Position numbers and translations under genes: made by a program. From a bacterium (lineage in GTDB: Bacteria; Bacillota_I; Bacilli_A; RF39; UBA660), in assembly GCA_019423565.1 (NCBI GenBank), contig JAHZBE010000004.1, forward strand, positions 54,860-118,859: 64,000 nucleotides of DNA, written 5' to 3'. Below, piece after piece: positions 51,320 through 60,861 of this stretch. Below the pieces are notes generated by a model. It had not been told where the DNA came from and did no database searches. It worked only from the letters and a program-made list of their open reading frames with translations. Positions within the stretch are counted from its first letter, which is position 1; each line of letters opens with the position of its first letter.

Positions 51320-52435
51320 TTGAATCAACATAGGTATAACAAAATAATGAAACAAAGTTATAAAAATAATTTTGTAACAAATGTTGAAATTAAACTTTTA
51401 AATGAAAAAAATAAGAAAAGTTTTTTTAGCGATAAAAAATTAGAAATATTAATAGATGAAAATTTATATCAAATCTTAGATCATAGAGCAAAAGAATATC
51501 TACCAATAATTGTTAATGAGATGCTTAAGTATGATAGTATTAAATTTATTATAGAAAGAAAATTCTTCAGAATATTAAATGAAGCTAGTTTGTTTGAAAT
51601 GAAAAATTTATTAAATTTAGAGTACTATTTTGATATTGATAACATAATAAATGATAATTTTGATTATTTACTTGAAACATTTAATATTGATAAACTTATT
51701 TTATTAAATTATAAAATAAAATTGAATAAAGAAAATAAAAATAAATTAAATAATATTTTTAATGAGAATATTATTTGCTTTATAGATGCTTTGTTTAATC
51801 ATAACTTGATTTATATTTGTGAAGAAGAAAAAGCAAAAAATAAAGTTATAGATATAATTAGGCTTATTATAGATGAATTAATTGTAAGTGAGAATGTTAA
51901 TTTAGCAGATATAAAAAAGTTACAGTCAGGTAGTTATTCAAAAGTAATACAAATTGGTAATAAAATACTAAAAGTTGGAATAGAAAGGAAAACATTTAAT
52001 ATTCCGAATAGTAAATATATATTAAAACCAATAATAAGAAAAAATTTAAGAGAAATATCTAGCATACCGGTTGTTATTGAAGTGTCTGAAAAAGTTGATA
52101 CTAATGTGAAATTAGATAACGATAAATTGTATGAATTTTATGAAAAATTAAGAAATAATGGAATAATATATGGGGATTTAAAAAATGAAAATATAGGTAT
52201 TCTTTTAAAAGATAATAAAATTTATTATAATAACATTTCTTATGATTATAAGAATAGAGGTTTTCTTAATGATTGCTATGATATATTAGAAAAAGGTAAT
52301 ATTGTTATTATAGATTTAGACTATATATATTTAGAAGATGACAAAGATATAGAATATCCAAGTAGCCTTTCTAAGCAGTTTGAAGAAAGGTATTTAGATG
52401 AGAATAAAAAATATGAATTAAAAATTAATAAATAA
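51320..52435 (+). CDS. Divergent protein-kinase-like protein with an unknown helical N-terminal half
   Basis: About 371 aa. Residues 1-195 are helical, Lys/Asn/Leu-rich and unassigned. From about 198 the protein follows a kinase plan: a glycine-loop-like KLQSGSYSKVIQIGNKILKVG with a candidate ATP-binding Lys near 217, a catalytic-loop-like IIYGDLKNENIGILL near 284 (D-x-K-x2-N kept, the usual preceding HR replaced by YG), and IIDLDYIYLEDD near 331 (DLD in place of DFG). The key Asp, Lys, Asn and Asp residues are thus present and activity is plausible. Substrate and partners are unknown. Start: TTG 51320, with GGGTGG four bases upstream; ATG 51302 in the same frame lies five bases from the -10 box and has no ribosome binding site. 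Confidence 0.7.
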   Translation: MNQHRYNKIMKQSYKNNFVTNVEIKLLNEKNKKSFFSDKKLEILIDENLYQILDHRAKEYLPIIVNEMLKYDSIKFIIERKFFRILNEASLFEMKNLLNLEYYFDIDNIINDNFDYLLETFNIDKLILLNYKIKLNKENKNKLNNIFNENIICFIDALFNHNLIYICEEEKAKNKVIDIIRLIIDELIVSENVNLADIKKLQSGSYSKVIQIGNKILKVGIERKTFNIPNSKYILKPIIRKNLREISSIPVVIEVSEKVDTNVKLDNDKLYEFYEKLRNNGIIYGDLKNENIGILLKDNKIYYNNISYDYKNRGFLNDCYDILEKGNIVIIDLDYIYLEDDKDIEYPSSLSKQFEERYLDENKKYELKINK

Positions 52436-52478
52436 TTATTTTATTATGTTATAATCATATTAGAAATAGGTGAAGTAA

Positions 52479-54236
52479 ATGGGAAAAATAAGAGTAATGA
52501 GTGAATCACTCGCAAATAAAATAGCGGCTGGTGAAGTAGTAGAAAAATGTGCATCAGTTGTTAAAGAACTTGTAGAAAATAGTATTGATGCTAAAAGTAC
52601 TGAGATTAAAATAGAATTGAAATCATCAGGTGTAAAATCAATAAAAGTAACTGATAATGGTATTGGAATGGACAAAGATGATGCACTTCTTTGCTTTGGT
52701 TCACACGCAACAAGTAAGATTAAAGATGAAGATGATTTGTTTAATATAAATACATTAGGATTTAGAGGTGAAGCTCTTCCATCAATCGCAAGTGTATCAA
52801 ATGTTGTTATATCTTCTTGTGATGGAGTAGATAGCGTTATTTATACACTTGAAGCAGGAGATTTAGTAAAAAAAGAAAATGGTGAAATGAGAAGAGGTAC
52901 TATTATAGAAGTAAAAGATTTATTTTATAATACACCTGCTAGACTTAAATATTTAAATAGTTTATATACAGAACTTGCGAATGTTACGCAAGTTGTAAGT
53001 AGAGAGGCCTTATCTCACACAAATATCAGATTTACACTTATTAATGATGGTAATGTTGTACTTAAAACTAGTGGAAGTGGAAATCTACTTAAAACAATAA
53101 ATGATATATATGGAGTTAAAACTTCTAAAAAAATGCTTTTAGTAAAAGGCGAAACAAATGATTATGAAGTATATGGTTATGTATCACTTCCTGAAGTTAC
53201 TAAGTCTAATAGAAATCATATAATAACTATTGTAAATGGAAGAGTAGTTAGAAATTCAGAACTTAATAAAGTAATAAATGATGCATATCATAAATATAAA
53301 TTTGATAATAGGTATCCAGTAGTAGTTTTAAATATTGATGTTGATCCATCATTAACAGATGTTAATGTTCATCCATCAAAAATGGATATTAAATTTAGTA
53401 ATTTTGATGACTTAAAAAATTTAGTTTTTGAGAAAATTAAAGAAGCATTAAATTCTCATTTTTTAGCGCCTACAGTAGATAATTCTAGTGTAAAAGTTGA
53501 TAATATAGTAGAAACTATTAATGTTAATGATGAAGAAAAAAAAGAAGTAAAAGAATATGTACTTGATTTTTCATCTAATGACAATATTATAAAAGAAGAA
53601 GAAAATGATTATAATTATCAACCAACAGAAACCAAAGAAGAACAAAAAAGAGAGTTCCCACTTATGGAACCTGTTGGACAAGTACTTGGTGTATATATTG
53701 TATGTCATAGTGAAAAAGGAATGTATTTGATGGATCAACATGCTGCCGCTGAAAGAATAAATTATGAAAAATATAAAAAAGCAATGGCAAATCCTACTAA
53801 AGATACAATAAGTATGTTATTTCCAATAAATTTAGAATATCCTAAGGAAGAATTTTTAATAATAAAAGAACATATGGATTTTATAAAAAGTTTAGGTATT
53901 GATATTGAAGAATTTGGTATGAATTCATTTATTGTTAAAGCACATCCTACTTGGTTTAAAGAAGGTTTAGAAGAAGTATTTATCAAAAACTGCCTAGAAA
54001 AGATAATAACTATGAATAAGAATTTTGATTTAGAAAGATTTAATGATAGTATTTCTGCAATGATGGCATGTAAAGCATCTATTAAAGCAGGGGATCCAAT
54101 ATCTATGGAAGAAATGAAGACTTTAATTGAAAGGTTAAAAAAGTGCGAGAATCCATTTAACTGCGCACATGGTAGACCAACAATAATACATTATCCAAAA
54201 TATGAATTAGATAAATTATTTAAAAGAGCGGTTTAA
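52479..54236 (+). CDS. mutL: DNA mismatch repair protein MutL
   Basis: A 585-aa GHKL ATPase. N-terminal motifs: IAAGEVVEKCASVVKELVEN, ATP-lid DNGIGMDKDD, and TLGFRGEALPSIASV. VNGRVVRNSELNKVI and DVNVHPSKMDIKF complete the ATPase/transducer domain. An acidic linker (about 345-390) leads to the C-terminal dimerisation/endonuclease domain. There the metal-site motif DQHAAAERINYEKY (DQHA-x2-E-R), CKASIKAGD and CAHGRPTIIH are present, indicating an active endonuclease type. mutS is not adjacent, unlike in B. subtilis. GGTGA lies before the ATG. Confidence 0.97.
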   Translation: MGKIRVMSESLANKIAAGEVVEKCASVVKELVENSIDAKSTEIKIELKSSGVKSIKVTDNGIGMDKDDALLCFGSHATSKIKDEDDLFNINTLGFRGEALPSIASVSNVVISSCDGVDSVIYTLEAGDLVKKENGEMRRGTIIEVKDLFYNTPARLKYLNSLYTELANVTQVVSREALSHTNIRFTLINDGNVVLKTSGSGNLLKTINDIYGVKTSKKMLLVKGETNDYEVYGYVSLPEVTKSNRNHIITIVNGRVVRNSELNKVINDAYHKYKFDNRYPVVVLNIDVDPSLTDVNVHPSKMDIKFSNFDDLKNLVFEKIKEALNSHFLAPTVDNSSVKVDNIVETINVNDEEKKEVKEYVLDFSSNDNIIKEEENDYNYQPTETKEEQKREFPLMEPVGQVLGVYIVCHSEKGMYLMDQHAAAERINYEKYKKAMANPTKDTISMLFPINLEYPKEEFLIIKEHMDFIKSLGIDIEEFGMNSFIVKAHPTWFKEGLEEVFIKNCLEKIITMNKNFDLERFNDSISAMMACKASIKAGDPISMEEMKTLIERLKKCENPFNCAHGRPTIIHYPKYELDKLFKRAV

Positions 54237-54245
54237 GGAGGAGTT

Positions 54246-55124
54246 ATGATTATAGTAATAGCGGGTCCAACTGGAGTAGGTAAAACAAAATTAAGTATAG
54301 AACTTGCTAAAAAATATAATGCAGAAATAATTAATGCAGATAGTGTGCAAGTATATAAAAAAATAGATATAGCGTCCGCAAAAGTAACAGAAGAAGAAAA
54401 AGAAGGTATTCCTCATCATTTATTTGATATAAAAGAATATGATGAAGATTATACAGTATATGATTATCAAATGGATGCTAGAAGGGTACTAGATAAATTA
54501 CTAAAAGAAAATAAAAATGTAATTATTGTAGGTGGAACAGGACTTTATATTAAAGCATTATTATATGATTATAGATTTAATAAGGAAGAAGATAGTCATA
54601 AATATGATAATTTAGCTAATGAAGAGTTATTAGATAAAATATACAAAATAAATCCAAATTCAGTTGTAGATAAAAATAATAACAGAAGACTTGTTCGTGA
54701 ATTAATTAATTTAGAAAATGGTGCAGAAAATAAAACTGGTGATAACCTTTTATATAATAATGTATATTTTATTGGTCTTACAACTGATAGAAGCATTTTA
54801 TATGATAGAATTAATAAAAGAGTAGATATAATGCTTAAAAATGGATTAGAAGATGAAGCTAAATATTTTTATTATAAAAATAAAGATGCAAAAAGCTTAA
54901 GAACTGTTATTGGATACAAGGAATTATTTCTTTACTATGATAAAAAAATAACAAAAGAAGAAGCAATTGATTTAATCAAAAAAAATAGTAGACATTACGC
55001 TAAAAGACAATATACATGGTTTAATAATAAATTAAATTTAAATTGGTTTAATGTAGATTTTAATAATTTTGATAATACTATAAATGATGTAGAAAATAAA
55101 ATAAACGACTATTTTAAAAGATAG
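54246..55124 (+). CDS. miaA: tRNA dimethylallyltransferase
   Basis: A 292-aa enzyme (EC 2.5.1.75) that prenylates A37 of tRNAs reading UNN codons. The P-loop is AGPTGVGKTKLSIELA, followed by INADSVQVYKKIDIASAK, HHLFDI and VGGTGLYIKALL. The C-terminal tRNA-binding part has TVIGYKELFLYY and RHYAKRQYTWFNN. It starts nine bases after mutL with AAGGAGGAG, conserving the mutL-miaA pair. The last codons form the 5' arm and stop of a bidirectional terminator. Confidence 0.97.
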   Translation: MIIVIAGPTGVGKTKLSIELAKKYNAEIINADSVQVYKKIDIASAKVTEEEKEGIPHHLFDIKEYDEDYTVYDYQMDARRVLDKLLKENKNVIIVGGTGLYIKALLYDYRFNKEEDSHKYDNLANEELLDKIYKINPNSVVDKNNNRRLVRELINLENGAENKTGDNLLYNNVYFIGLTTDRSILYDRINKRVDIMLKNGLEDEAKYFYYKNKDAKSLRTVIGYKELFLYYDKKITKEEAIDLIKKNSRHYAKRQYTWFNNKLNLNWFNVDFNNFDNTINDVENKINDYFKR

Positions 55125-55135
55125 TCGTTTATTTT
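55098..55135. terminator. Bidirectional terminator containing both stop codons
   Basis: AAAATAAACGACTAT (55098-55112) pairs perfectly with its 15-base complement at 55121-55135 around an eight-base loop. Both convergent genes end inside it: miaA at 55124 and the minus-strand transglutaminase gene at 55129. Confidence 0.9.
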
Positions 55136-56061
55136 ATAAAATTATACACATCGATATTAAAGTTATGTTCATTATCATTTTTATTTTTTAATTCATCAGT
55201 TGTTATTAAGAAATAATCATATGTAATTATATTTTTTTTTGATGATGTTACTGGATCATCCCAAGTTAAATCTATATGGTACCAATTATTATTTATATTA
55301 ACTACATTCCAAATATGATTATTAGTAGATACTCTAGTATTATCTAAAGAAAGCATATTTAAAAATATTGCAAGTGTATCAGTATATCCACTACATACAC
55401 TTTTTCCTTCAAATAATGTTCCAATAGCGGTATCAGAATGATATATAGAATTTCCAGTACTTTCTTTTTCTTTATCATATTCATTGGTGTTTGCTATATA
55501 ATCATGGAATATTTTAATTTTATCGTTAATATTATTATAAGAATTAATATTTAGCTTTAAAGTTATTTCATTCATTTTATTTTGAATTTTAGTTATTTCT
55601 TCTTTAGAGTACTTTTTATTTATTTTTATATCAATTCTACCAGTATTATCATAATTGGTTTCGATAGTTTTAAATGAATTAAAAGGATGTACTAATTGAT
55701 TAATATATGAAAATGAAATATTGTCATTTGTTAAACTTTGGAGTTCATTAATACAATTATTATATGATTTATCACAATAAAATGAAAAATTATCCCAACC
55801 ATTATTTAAGACAGTATAATATATATTTAGTAAATCTTGTTTTGATTTAGGGGAGAAGTCATTCGTTTCACTAACATATGAACTGAAATTTTTTTGTTTA
55901 TATTCATTTGTTTCAAGTGCATTTAAATTAGTTATAATTTTATAATCATTATTTAAAATAATTTTTTCTGCATAATCATGAACTCTATAATTTAAAAATT
56001 TAGCATCTACAATATTTAAACAAACTAGAAAAAAGATAATAGTTATAAATTTCTTTTTCAT
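55129..56061 (-). CDS. Secreted transglutaminase-like protein
   Basis: A 310-aa exported protein. The N-terminal signal peptide is KKKFITIIFFLVCLNIVDA. After an unassigned domain, a transglutaminase-like (papain-fold) core is clear: catalytic Cys in GKSVCSGYTDTLAIFLNML, His in TNNHIWNVVNINNNWYHIDL and Asp in TWDDPV. Proteins of this type act as proteases or amide-forming enzymes at the cell surface; many Firmicutes have such a lone gene. The start ATG 56061 has AGGTGATTAC upstream and a TATAAT-like box (56075-56080 on this strand). It runs opposite to miaA. Confidence 0.88.
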   Translation of the reverse strand: MKKKFITIIFFLVCLNIVDAKFLNYRVHDYAEKIILNNDYKIITNLNALETNEYKQKNFSSYVSETNDFSPKSKQDLLNIYYTVLNNGWDNFSFYCDKSYNNCINELQSLTNDNISFSYINQLVHPFNSFKTIETNYDNTGRIDIKINKKYSKEEITKIQNKMNEITLKLNINSYNNINDKIKIFHDYIANTNEYDKEKESTGNSIYHSDTAIGTLFEGKSVCSGYTDTLAIFLNMLSLDNTRVSTNNHIWNVVNINNNWYHIDLTWDDPVTSSKKNIITYDYFLITTDELKNKNDNEHNFNIDVYNFIK

Positions 56062-56092
56062 GTAATCACCTAATATTATAATATCAGAAAAT

Positions 56093-56117
56093 AAAAAAAA
56101 TATCTATGAAAGATATT
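56093..56117 (-). terminator. Terminator of rpsT (minus strand)
   Basis: On the minus strand AATATCT and AGATATT form a 7-bp stem with a TTCAT loop, followed by a T-run (the A-run at 56092-56099 on the + strand). It overlaps the rpsT stop codon. Confidence 0.7.
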
Positions 56118-56358
56118 AATTATTGTTATTTAATTTTTTAGCTATACGAGATTTTTGTCTAGCTGCTTTATTTTTAGTAATAATTCCACTATTTAAAGCC
56201 TTGTCAATTTTTTTGTTTGCTTCTTTTAATGTTTCTTCACTTGGATTAACTAAAGCTTTCTTTATAGTTGTTTTCATAACAGATTTTACAGGTACATTAT
56301 TAGCTCTTTTAGTTTCATTAACTTTAATTCTTTTTTTTGCACTCTTAATATTTGCCAT
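56116..56358 (-). CDS. rpsT: 30S ribosomal protein S20
   Basis: An 80-aa basic helical protein, with the S20 start ANIKSAKKRIKVNETKRANN and end KNKAARQKSRIAKKLN. It binds 16S rRNA in the body of the small subunit. AGGTGAAAAA precedes the ATG on the minus strand. Its position opposite gpr is the same as in B. subtilis. Confidence 0.97.
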   Translation of the reverse strand: MANIKSAKKRIKVNETKRANNVPVKSVMKTTIKKALVNPSEETLKEANKKIDKALNSGIITKNKAARQKSRIAKKLNNNN

Positions 56359-56463
56359 TTTTTCACCTCCATGACCTTTAACTCACTTAATTTTATCAAA
56401 TTTACAATAAAAAATCAATAATAATTGTGATTTTTGGTAAAAATAGTAAAGAGGTGATGAAAA

Positions 56464-57492
56464 GTGAGTCATAATATTGATTTAAATGTTATGAATATGA
56501 GGACAGATTTAGCTATTGATGAAGTAAATAATGAAGAACTTGAAAAATTAAAAGAAGAAAAAGAAAATGGAATAAAAGTATTTACAGTAGATGTAACAAA
56601 AGAGAATCAAGATAAATTTAATAAAAAATGTGGCAAATATATAACAATAGCGTTTGATGATGTGACTGATTATAATAACTCTATAAATGTTGAAAAAGTT
56701 TTTTCGAGTGAACTAAAAAAAATGATAGAAAGTCATAATATAACATCTAGTGCATCATGCATAATAATTGGTCTTGGAAATGAAAAAAGTACTCCAGACT
56801 CACTAGGACCACTTTCTATTAATGATATAATAGTCACAAATCATTTGTTTTCTCTTGGAATAAATGTAGAAGATGGTTTTAGAGTAGTATCTGCATTTAA
56901 TCCGGGTGTTATGGGACAAACAGGAATAGAAACTAGTGATATTATATCTGCACTTATAAAAGAAATAAAACCAGATTTTGTAATTGTGGTTGATGCACTA
57001 AAAGCATCTAATGTTGATAGAGTAAATAAAACAATCCAAATAACGGATGCTGGAATAAATCCTGGATCAGGAATTGGAAATACTAGAAAAGAAATTAGTA
57101 AAGATGTACTTAATATACCTGTATTTGCGGTTGGTGTTCCAACTGTAGTAGATACAGTAACAATAGTAAATGATACACTTAAATATTTAGAAAATTATAT
57201 ATGTTATATGAAAAATAATATGGATAATCCAAAAGAAAAATTAAAAATAGTAAGAACTAATATAGATAAAAATAATCTTGAAATTGATGAAAAAAACAAT
57301 CTTTTTGGTTTAATTGGAACTTTAAAAGAAGAAGACTTTAAATCATTATTAATAGAGGCTATAAATCCAGTTGGATATAATATGATAGTTACACCAAAAG
57401 AAATAGATTTTGTTATTGATAGGCTCGCAAATGTAATATCAACTGGAATAAATAATGCACTTCATGACAAAGTTACACACTTAAAAGTGTAA
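56464..57492 (+). CDS. gpr: Germination protease GPR
   Basis: A 342-aa endopeptidase (family A25) that degrades small acid-soluble spore proteins during germination. Family signatures are RTDLAIDE at the N-terminus (the region cut during zymogen maturation), IIIGLGNEKSTPDSLGP, NPGVMGQTGIETSDII and VVVDALKASNVDRVNKTIQIT with GINPGSGIGNTRKEI. The catalytic Asp pair is within this core. The start is GTG 56464 with AAAGAGGTGATG upstream. It is direct evidence for an endospore programme. It is expected to be under forespore sigma G, but the upstream DNA is too short and AT-rich for me to call that promoter. Confidence 0.96.
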   Translation: MSHNIDLNVMNMRTDLAIDEVNNEELEKLKEEKENGIKVFTVDVTKENQDKFNKKCGKYITIAFDDVTDYNNSINVEKVFSSELKKMIESHNITSSASCIIIGLGNEKSTPDSLGPLSINDIIVTNHLFSLGINVEDGFRVVSAFNPGVMGQTGIETSDIISALIKEIKPDFVIVVDALKASNVDRVNKTIQITDAGINPGSGIGNTRKEISKDVLNIPVFAVGVPTVVDTVTIVNDTLKYLENYICYMKNNMDNPKEKLKIVRTNIDKNNLEIDEKNNLFGLIGTLKEEDFKSLLIEAINPVGYNMIVTPKEIDFVIDRLANVISTGINNALHDKVTHLKV

Positions 57493-57565
57493 ACTTTTTA
57501 AATTTTAATATATATCGACACTTTATTTAAAATACAGGGATTATTCTATTTATAGGGTGATTTCT

Positions 57566-58576
57566 ATGAAAAGGGCTAAATTAAAAAATCATAGTAAAAA
57601 AAAGAAGAATTTTCCTAAAAAAATATTTAAATTATTAATTTTTATATTTGCAATATATCTGTCTTATTCATTTACATTTAATTTTTTATCAAAAAAAGAC
57701 ATAGATATAAAAGATAAGAAATATGTTGATTATTTACTTGGTGCAGCATATAAAAAGGATAATAAAAAAATATTATTAGAAGAAAGTTTAAAAATGGTAT
57801 CAAATATTGATTTAAAAGATCCTGCAACTCTTTTACCTAGTAATATAAAATCATCAAAAGCTGAAACAAAAAATAAATATACAAAAGATGCTGAAGCAAA
57901 AGAAGATGATTATAATGCATCTGTATATGAAAAAATAACATCATATGTTGAAAATCCATTAAAAGATAAAGAAAACCCTGTTATATATTTATATAATACA
58001 CATCAACTTGAAACATATTCTAATAGTGGATTTGAAAATTCTAATGTAAACCCTAATGTCCTTATGGCATCTTATTTACTTGCGGAAAGCTTAAATAAAA
58101 GTAATATAAATACAATTGTAGAAGATACTAATATAAATGAATTTAATAGAATATCAGGAATAAATGATAATGATTTTTATAATACTACTAGAATATTTTT
58201 AAAAGAAAAAATAAATAAATATCAGAGTATTAAATATTATATAGATATGCATAGAGATTCAGTGGATAAAAATATTTCAACATGTACAATAAATAATAAA
58301 AATTATGCAAGAGTTTTATTTGTATTAGGTACAAAAAATGAAAACTATTTAGAAAATAAGAAAAATATGACAGAATTAGATACATTAATGGATAAATATT
58401 ATCCAGGATTATCTAGAGGTATTTATGAAAGAAAAGCGTATTATAACCAAGATTTAAATAAAAATATAATGTTAATTGAACTTGGTGCGAAAGAAAATAC
58501 TATAGAAGAGGTAACAAATACAATCGAAGCATTAACATTTATATTTAATAAATATATTAATGGTGATGATAAATGA
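57566..58576 (+). CDS. spoIIP: Stage II sporulation protein P
   Basis: A 336-aa membrane-anchored amidase/endopeptidase of the engulfment machinery (with SpoIID and SpoIIM). A basic start and transmembrane helix (KKIFKLLIFIFAIYLSYSF) lead to the SpoIIP domain: PVIYLYNTHQLETYSNSGFE (metal-binding His/Glu), ASYLLAESLNKSNINTIVED, YYIDMHRDS and MLIELGAKENTIEEV. Start ATG 57566 follows AGGGTGAT; GTG 57557 lies inside that site. It has the same neighbour order as B. subtilis gpr-spoIIP. Confidence 0.95.
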   Translation: MKRAKLKNHSKKKKNFPKKIFKLLIFIFAIYLSYSFTFNFLSKKDIDIKDKKYVDYLLGAAYKKDNKKILLEESLKMVSNIDLKDPATLLPSNIKSSKAETKNKYTKDAEAKEDDYNASVYEKITSYVENPLKDKENPVIYLYNTHQLETYSNSGFENSNVNPNVLMASYLLAESLNKSNINTIVEDTNINEFNRISGINDNDFYNTTRIFLKEKINKYQSIKYYIDMHRDSVDKNISTCTINNKNYARVLFVLGTKNENYLENKKNMTELDTLMDKYYPGLSRGIYERKAYYNQDLNKNIMLIELGAKENTIEEVTNTIEALTFIFNKYINGDDK

Positions 58577-58899
58577 AAATAAAACCTAAAAAAATCTTTA
58601 ATACAATCATATTCGTATTATTTACACTATATATATCTTTTTATATAGCGTCTGTTTCTGGTTATTATGAATATGAAAAAAAAGAAGAAACGACTCTTAC
58701 TAATGAAAAAATGAAAGAGTTTGAAAAAGATTTAAAGGAAGGGAAAAAAGTAGATATTAAAAAATATTTAACTGATAATACAAAAAAATATGATAATAAA
58801 GTAACAGATATAGGTAATACATTATCAGATATGATTAATAATGGAATATCTGGTGGTCTTGAAAAAACGTTTAAAGTAGTAGAAAAGTTAATTGAGTAG
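58573..58899 (+). CDS. YqxA-like (DUF3679) small membrane protein
   Basis: A 108-aa protein with one N-terminal transmembrane helix (about residues 9-28) and a helical extracytoplasmic part (NEKMKEFEKDLKEGKKVDIK ... ISGGLEKTFKVVEKLIE). It overlaps spoIIP by four bases (ATGA). The place between spoIIP and lepA is that of yqxA in B. subtilis, and length and topology fit. The sequence itself is weakly conserved, so the assignment rests on synteny. The function is unknown. Confidence 0.7.
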   Translation: MKIKPKKIFNTIIFVLFTLYISFYIASVSGYYEYEKKEETTLTNEKMKEFEKDLKEGKKVDIKKYLTDNTKKYDNKVTDIGNTLSDMINNGISGGLEKTFKVVEKLIE

Positions 58900-58958
58900 T
58901 TATAAATACTTGTTTTAATAAGGTTATTTATTGTATAATTATTTCTAGGTGAAGAAAT

Positions 58959-60740
58959 ATGAATCAAGATAAAATAAGAAATTTTTCAATAATTGCGCAT
59001 ATAGATCATGGAAAAAGTACAATAGCAGATAGAATGCTTGAATTAACAGGTGCAGTTACAAAAAGAGAATCAAAAGATCAAATGCTTGACAATATGGATC
59101 TTGAAAGAGAAAGAGGAATAACAATAAAACTTAATGCGGTTAAGTTAAATTATAAAGGTTATACACTTCATTTAATAGATACACCAGGTCACGTAGATTT
59201 TACATATGAAGTATCAAGAAGTTTAGCTGCTTGTGAAGGAGCAATTTTAGTAGTTGATGCAGCACAAGGAATAGAAGCACAAACACTTGCAAATGTATAT
59301 TTAGCTTTAGAAAATGATTTAACTATAATACCGGTTATAAATAAGATAGATTTACCTAATGCTGATGTTGATAAAGTAAAAAAAGAATTAAGAGAAGTAC
59401 TTGGATTTAGTGATGATGAAATAATTTTGACAAGTGCAAAAACAGGTTTTGGTATAGATAAATTACTTGATGCTGTAATAGATAGAATTCCATGTCCAAA
59501 TGGTGAAATAAATTCAAATCTTAGAGGACTTATTTTTGATAGTGTATTTGATTCATATAGAGGAGTAGTTATCCAAACTAGAATAGTGGATGGTAAATTA
59601 AAAGTAGGAGACAAAATAAGATTTATGAGTACAGGAGCAAGTCACGAAGTAACAGAACTTGGTGTATCAACTCCAAAAGAAGAAAAGGTAAAAGAACTTG
59701 TTTCTGGTGATGTTGGATATGTTTGTGCATCTATTAAAAAAATAAGTGATGTAAAAATAGGTGATACAATAACTCTTGATGATAATCCTGCTAAAGAAGT
59801 ATTACCGGGTTATAAAGAAATAAAACCAATGGTATATTCAGGTATTTATCCAGTAGAAACAAATAAATATAATGATTTAAGGGATGCACTTGAAAAATTA
59901 AAATTAAATGATGCATCACTTACATTTGAACCTGAAACAAGTAAAGCACTAGGATTTGGTTTTAGATGTGGATTTTTGGGACTTCTTCATATGGATATAA
60001 TAAAAGAAAGAATAGAAAGAGAATTTAATATTGAAATAATACTTACAAGTCCATCAGTTATTTATACAGTAACGCTTACAAATGGTGATATAGTTTATGT
60101 TGATAATCCAACTAAACTTCCTGATAGACAAGTAATTAGTAAAATAGAAGAACCATATATTAAAACAAATATTTTTGTACCAAGTGAATTTATAGGACCT
60201 GTTATGGAATTATGTCAAAATAAAAGAGGTAATTTTATAAATATGGATTATATTGATACAAGAGTAAATATACACTATGAACTTCCACTTTCTGAAATAG
60301 TATATGATTTCTTTGATAAATTAAAAAGTACAACAAAAGGTTATGCATCATTTGATTATGAATTTATTGGTAATAAACAAAGTGATCTAGTTAAAGTTGA
60401 TATAATGCTTAATGGTGATATAGTTGATGCATTTTCTATTATTACTCATAAAGATTTCGCATATAAAAGAGGTAATGCAATTACTCAAAAATTAAAAGAA
60501 ATAATTCCAAGACAATTATTTGAAGTGCCTGTTCAAGCATGTTGTAATAATAAAGTTATTGCTAGATGTGATATAAAAGCAAATAGAAAAAATGTACTTG
60601 CAAAATGTTATGGTGGAGATATTTCAAGAAAAAGAAAATTACTTGAAAAGCAAAAAGAAGGAAAAAAGAAAATGAAAACAATTGGAAGTGTAGAACTTCC
60701 TCCTGAAGCATTTCTTGAAGTACTAAGCGTGGAGGATTAA
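58959..60740 (+). CDS. lepA: Elongation factor 4 (LepA)
   Basis: A 593-aa translational GTPase. G-domain motifs are [39 protein letters not shown] and TSAKTG. The family-specific C-terminal domain is complete ([39 protein letters not shown]). It acts on ribosomes in initiation or back-translocation under stress. AGGTGA lies before the ATG; a TATAAT (58934-58939) with TTGTTT 18 bases upstream is a likely promoter. Confidence 0.98.
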   Translation: MNQDKIRNFSIIAHIDHGKSTIADRMLELTGAVTKRESKDQMLDNMDLERERGITIKLNAVKLNYKGYTLHLIDTPGHVDFTYEVSRSLAACEGAILVVDAAQGIEAQTLANVYLALENDLTIIPVINKIDLPNADVDKVKKELREVLGFSDDEIILTSAKTGFGIDKLLDAVIDRIPCPNGEINSNLRGLIFDSVFDSYRGVVIQTRIVDGKLKVGDKIRFMSTGASHEVTELGVSTPKEEKVKELVSGDVGYVCASIKKISDVKIGDTITLDDNPAKEVLPGYKEIKPMVYSGIYPVETNKYNDLRDALEKLKLNDASLTFEPETSKALGFGFRCGFLGLLHMDIIKERIEREFNIEIILTSPSVIYTVTLTNGDIVYVDNPTKLPDRQVISKIEEPYIKTNIFVPSEFIGPVMELCQNKRGNFINMDYIDTRVNIHYELPLSEIVYDFFDKLKSTTKGYASFDYEFIGNKQSDLVKVDIMLNGDIVDAFSIITHKDFAYKRGNAITQKLKEIIPRQLFEVPVQACCNNKVIARCDIKANRKNVLAKCYGGDISRKRKLLEKQKEGKKKMKTIGSVELPPEAFLEVLSVED

Positions 60741-60776
60741 CATATATTATTTAAATTTAGTAAAACACATATAAGA

Positions 60777-60818
60777 AACTATAAAATATAGTTAGGATAT
60801 ATTTTTGTAGTTTTTTTT
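60777..60818 (+). terminator. Intrinsic terminator after lepA
   Basis: AACTA-T-AAAATATA (60777-60790) pairs with TATATTTT-TG-TAGTT (60798-60812) with a small bulge, followed by TTTTTT. Confidence 0.65.
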
Positions 60819-60861
60819 CTTTTGTTATGATATAATTTTTATTGAATAGAGGAAGATAGTT

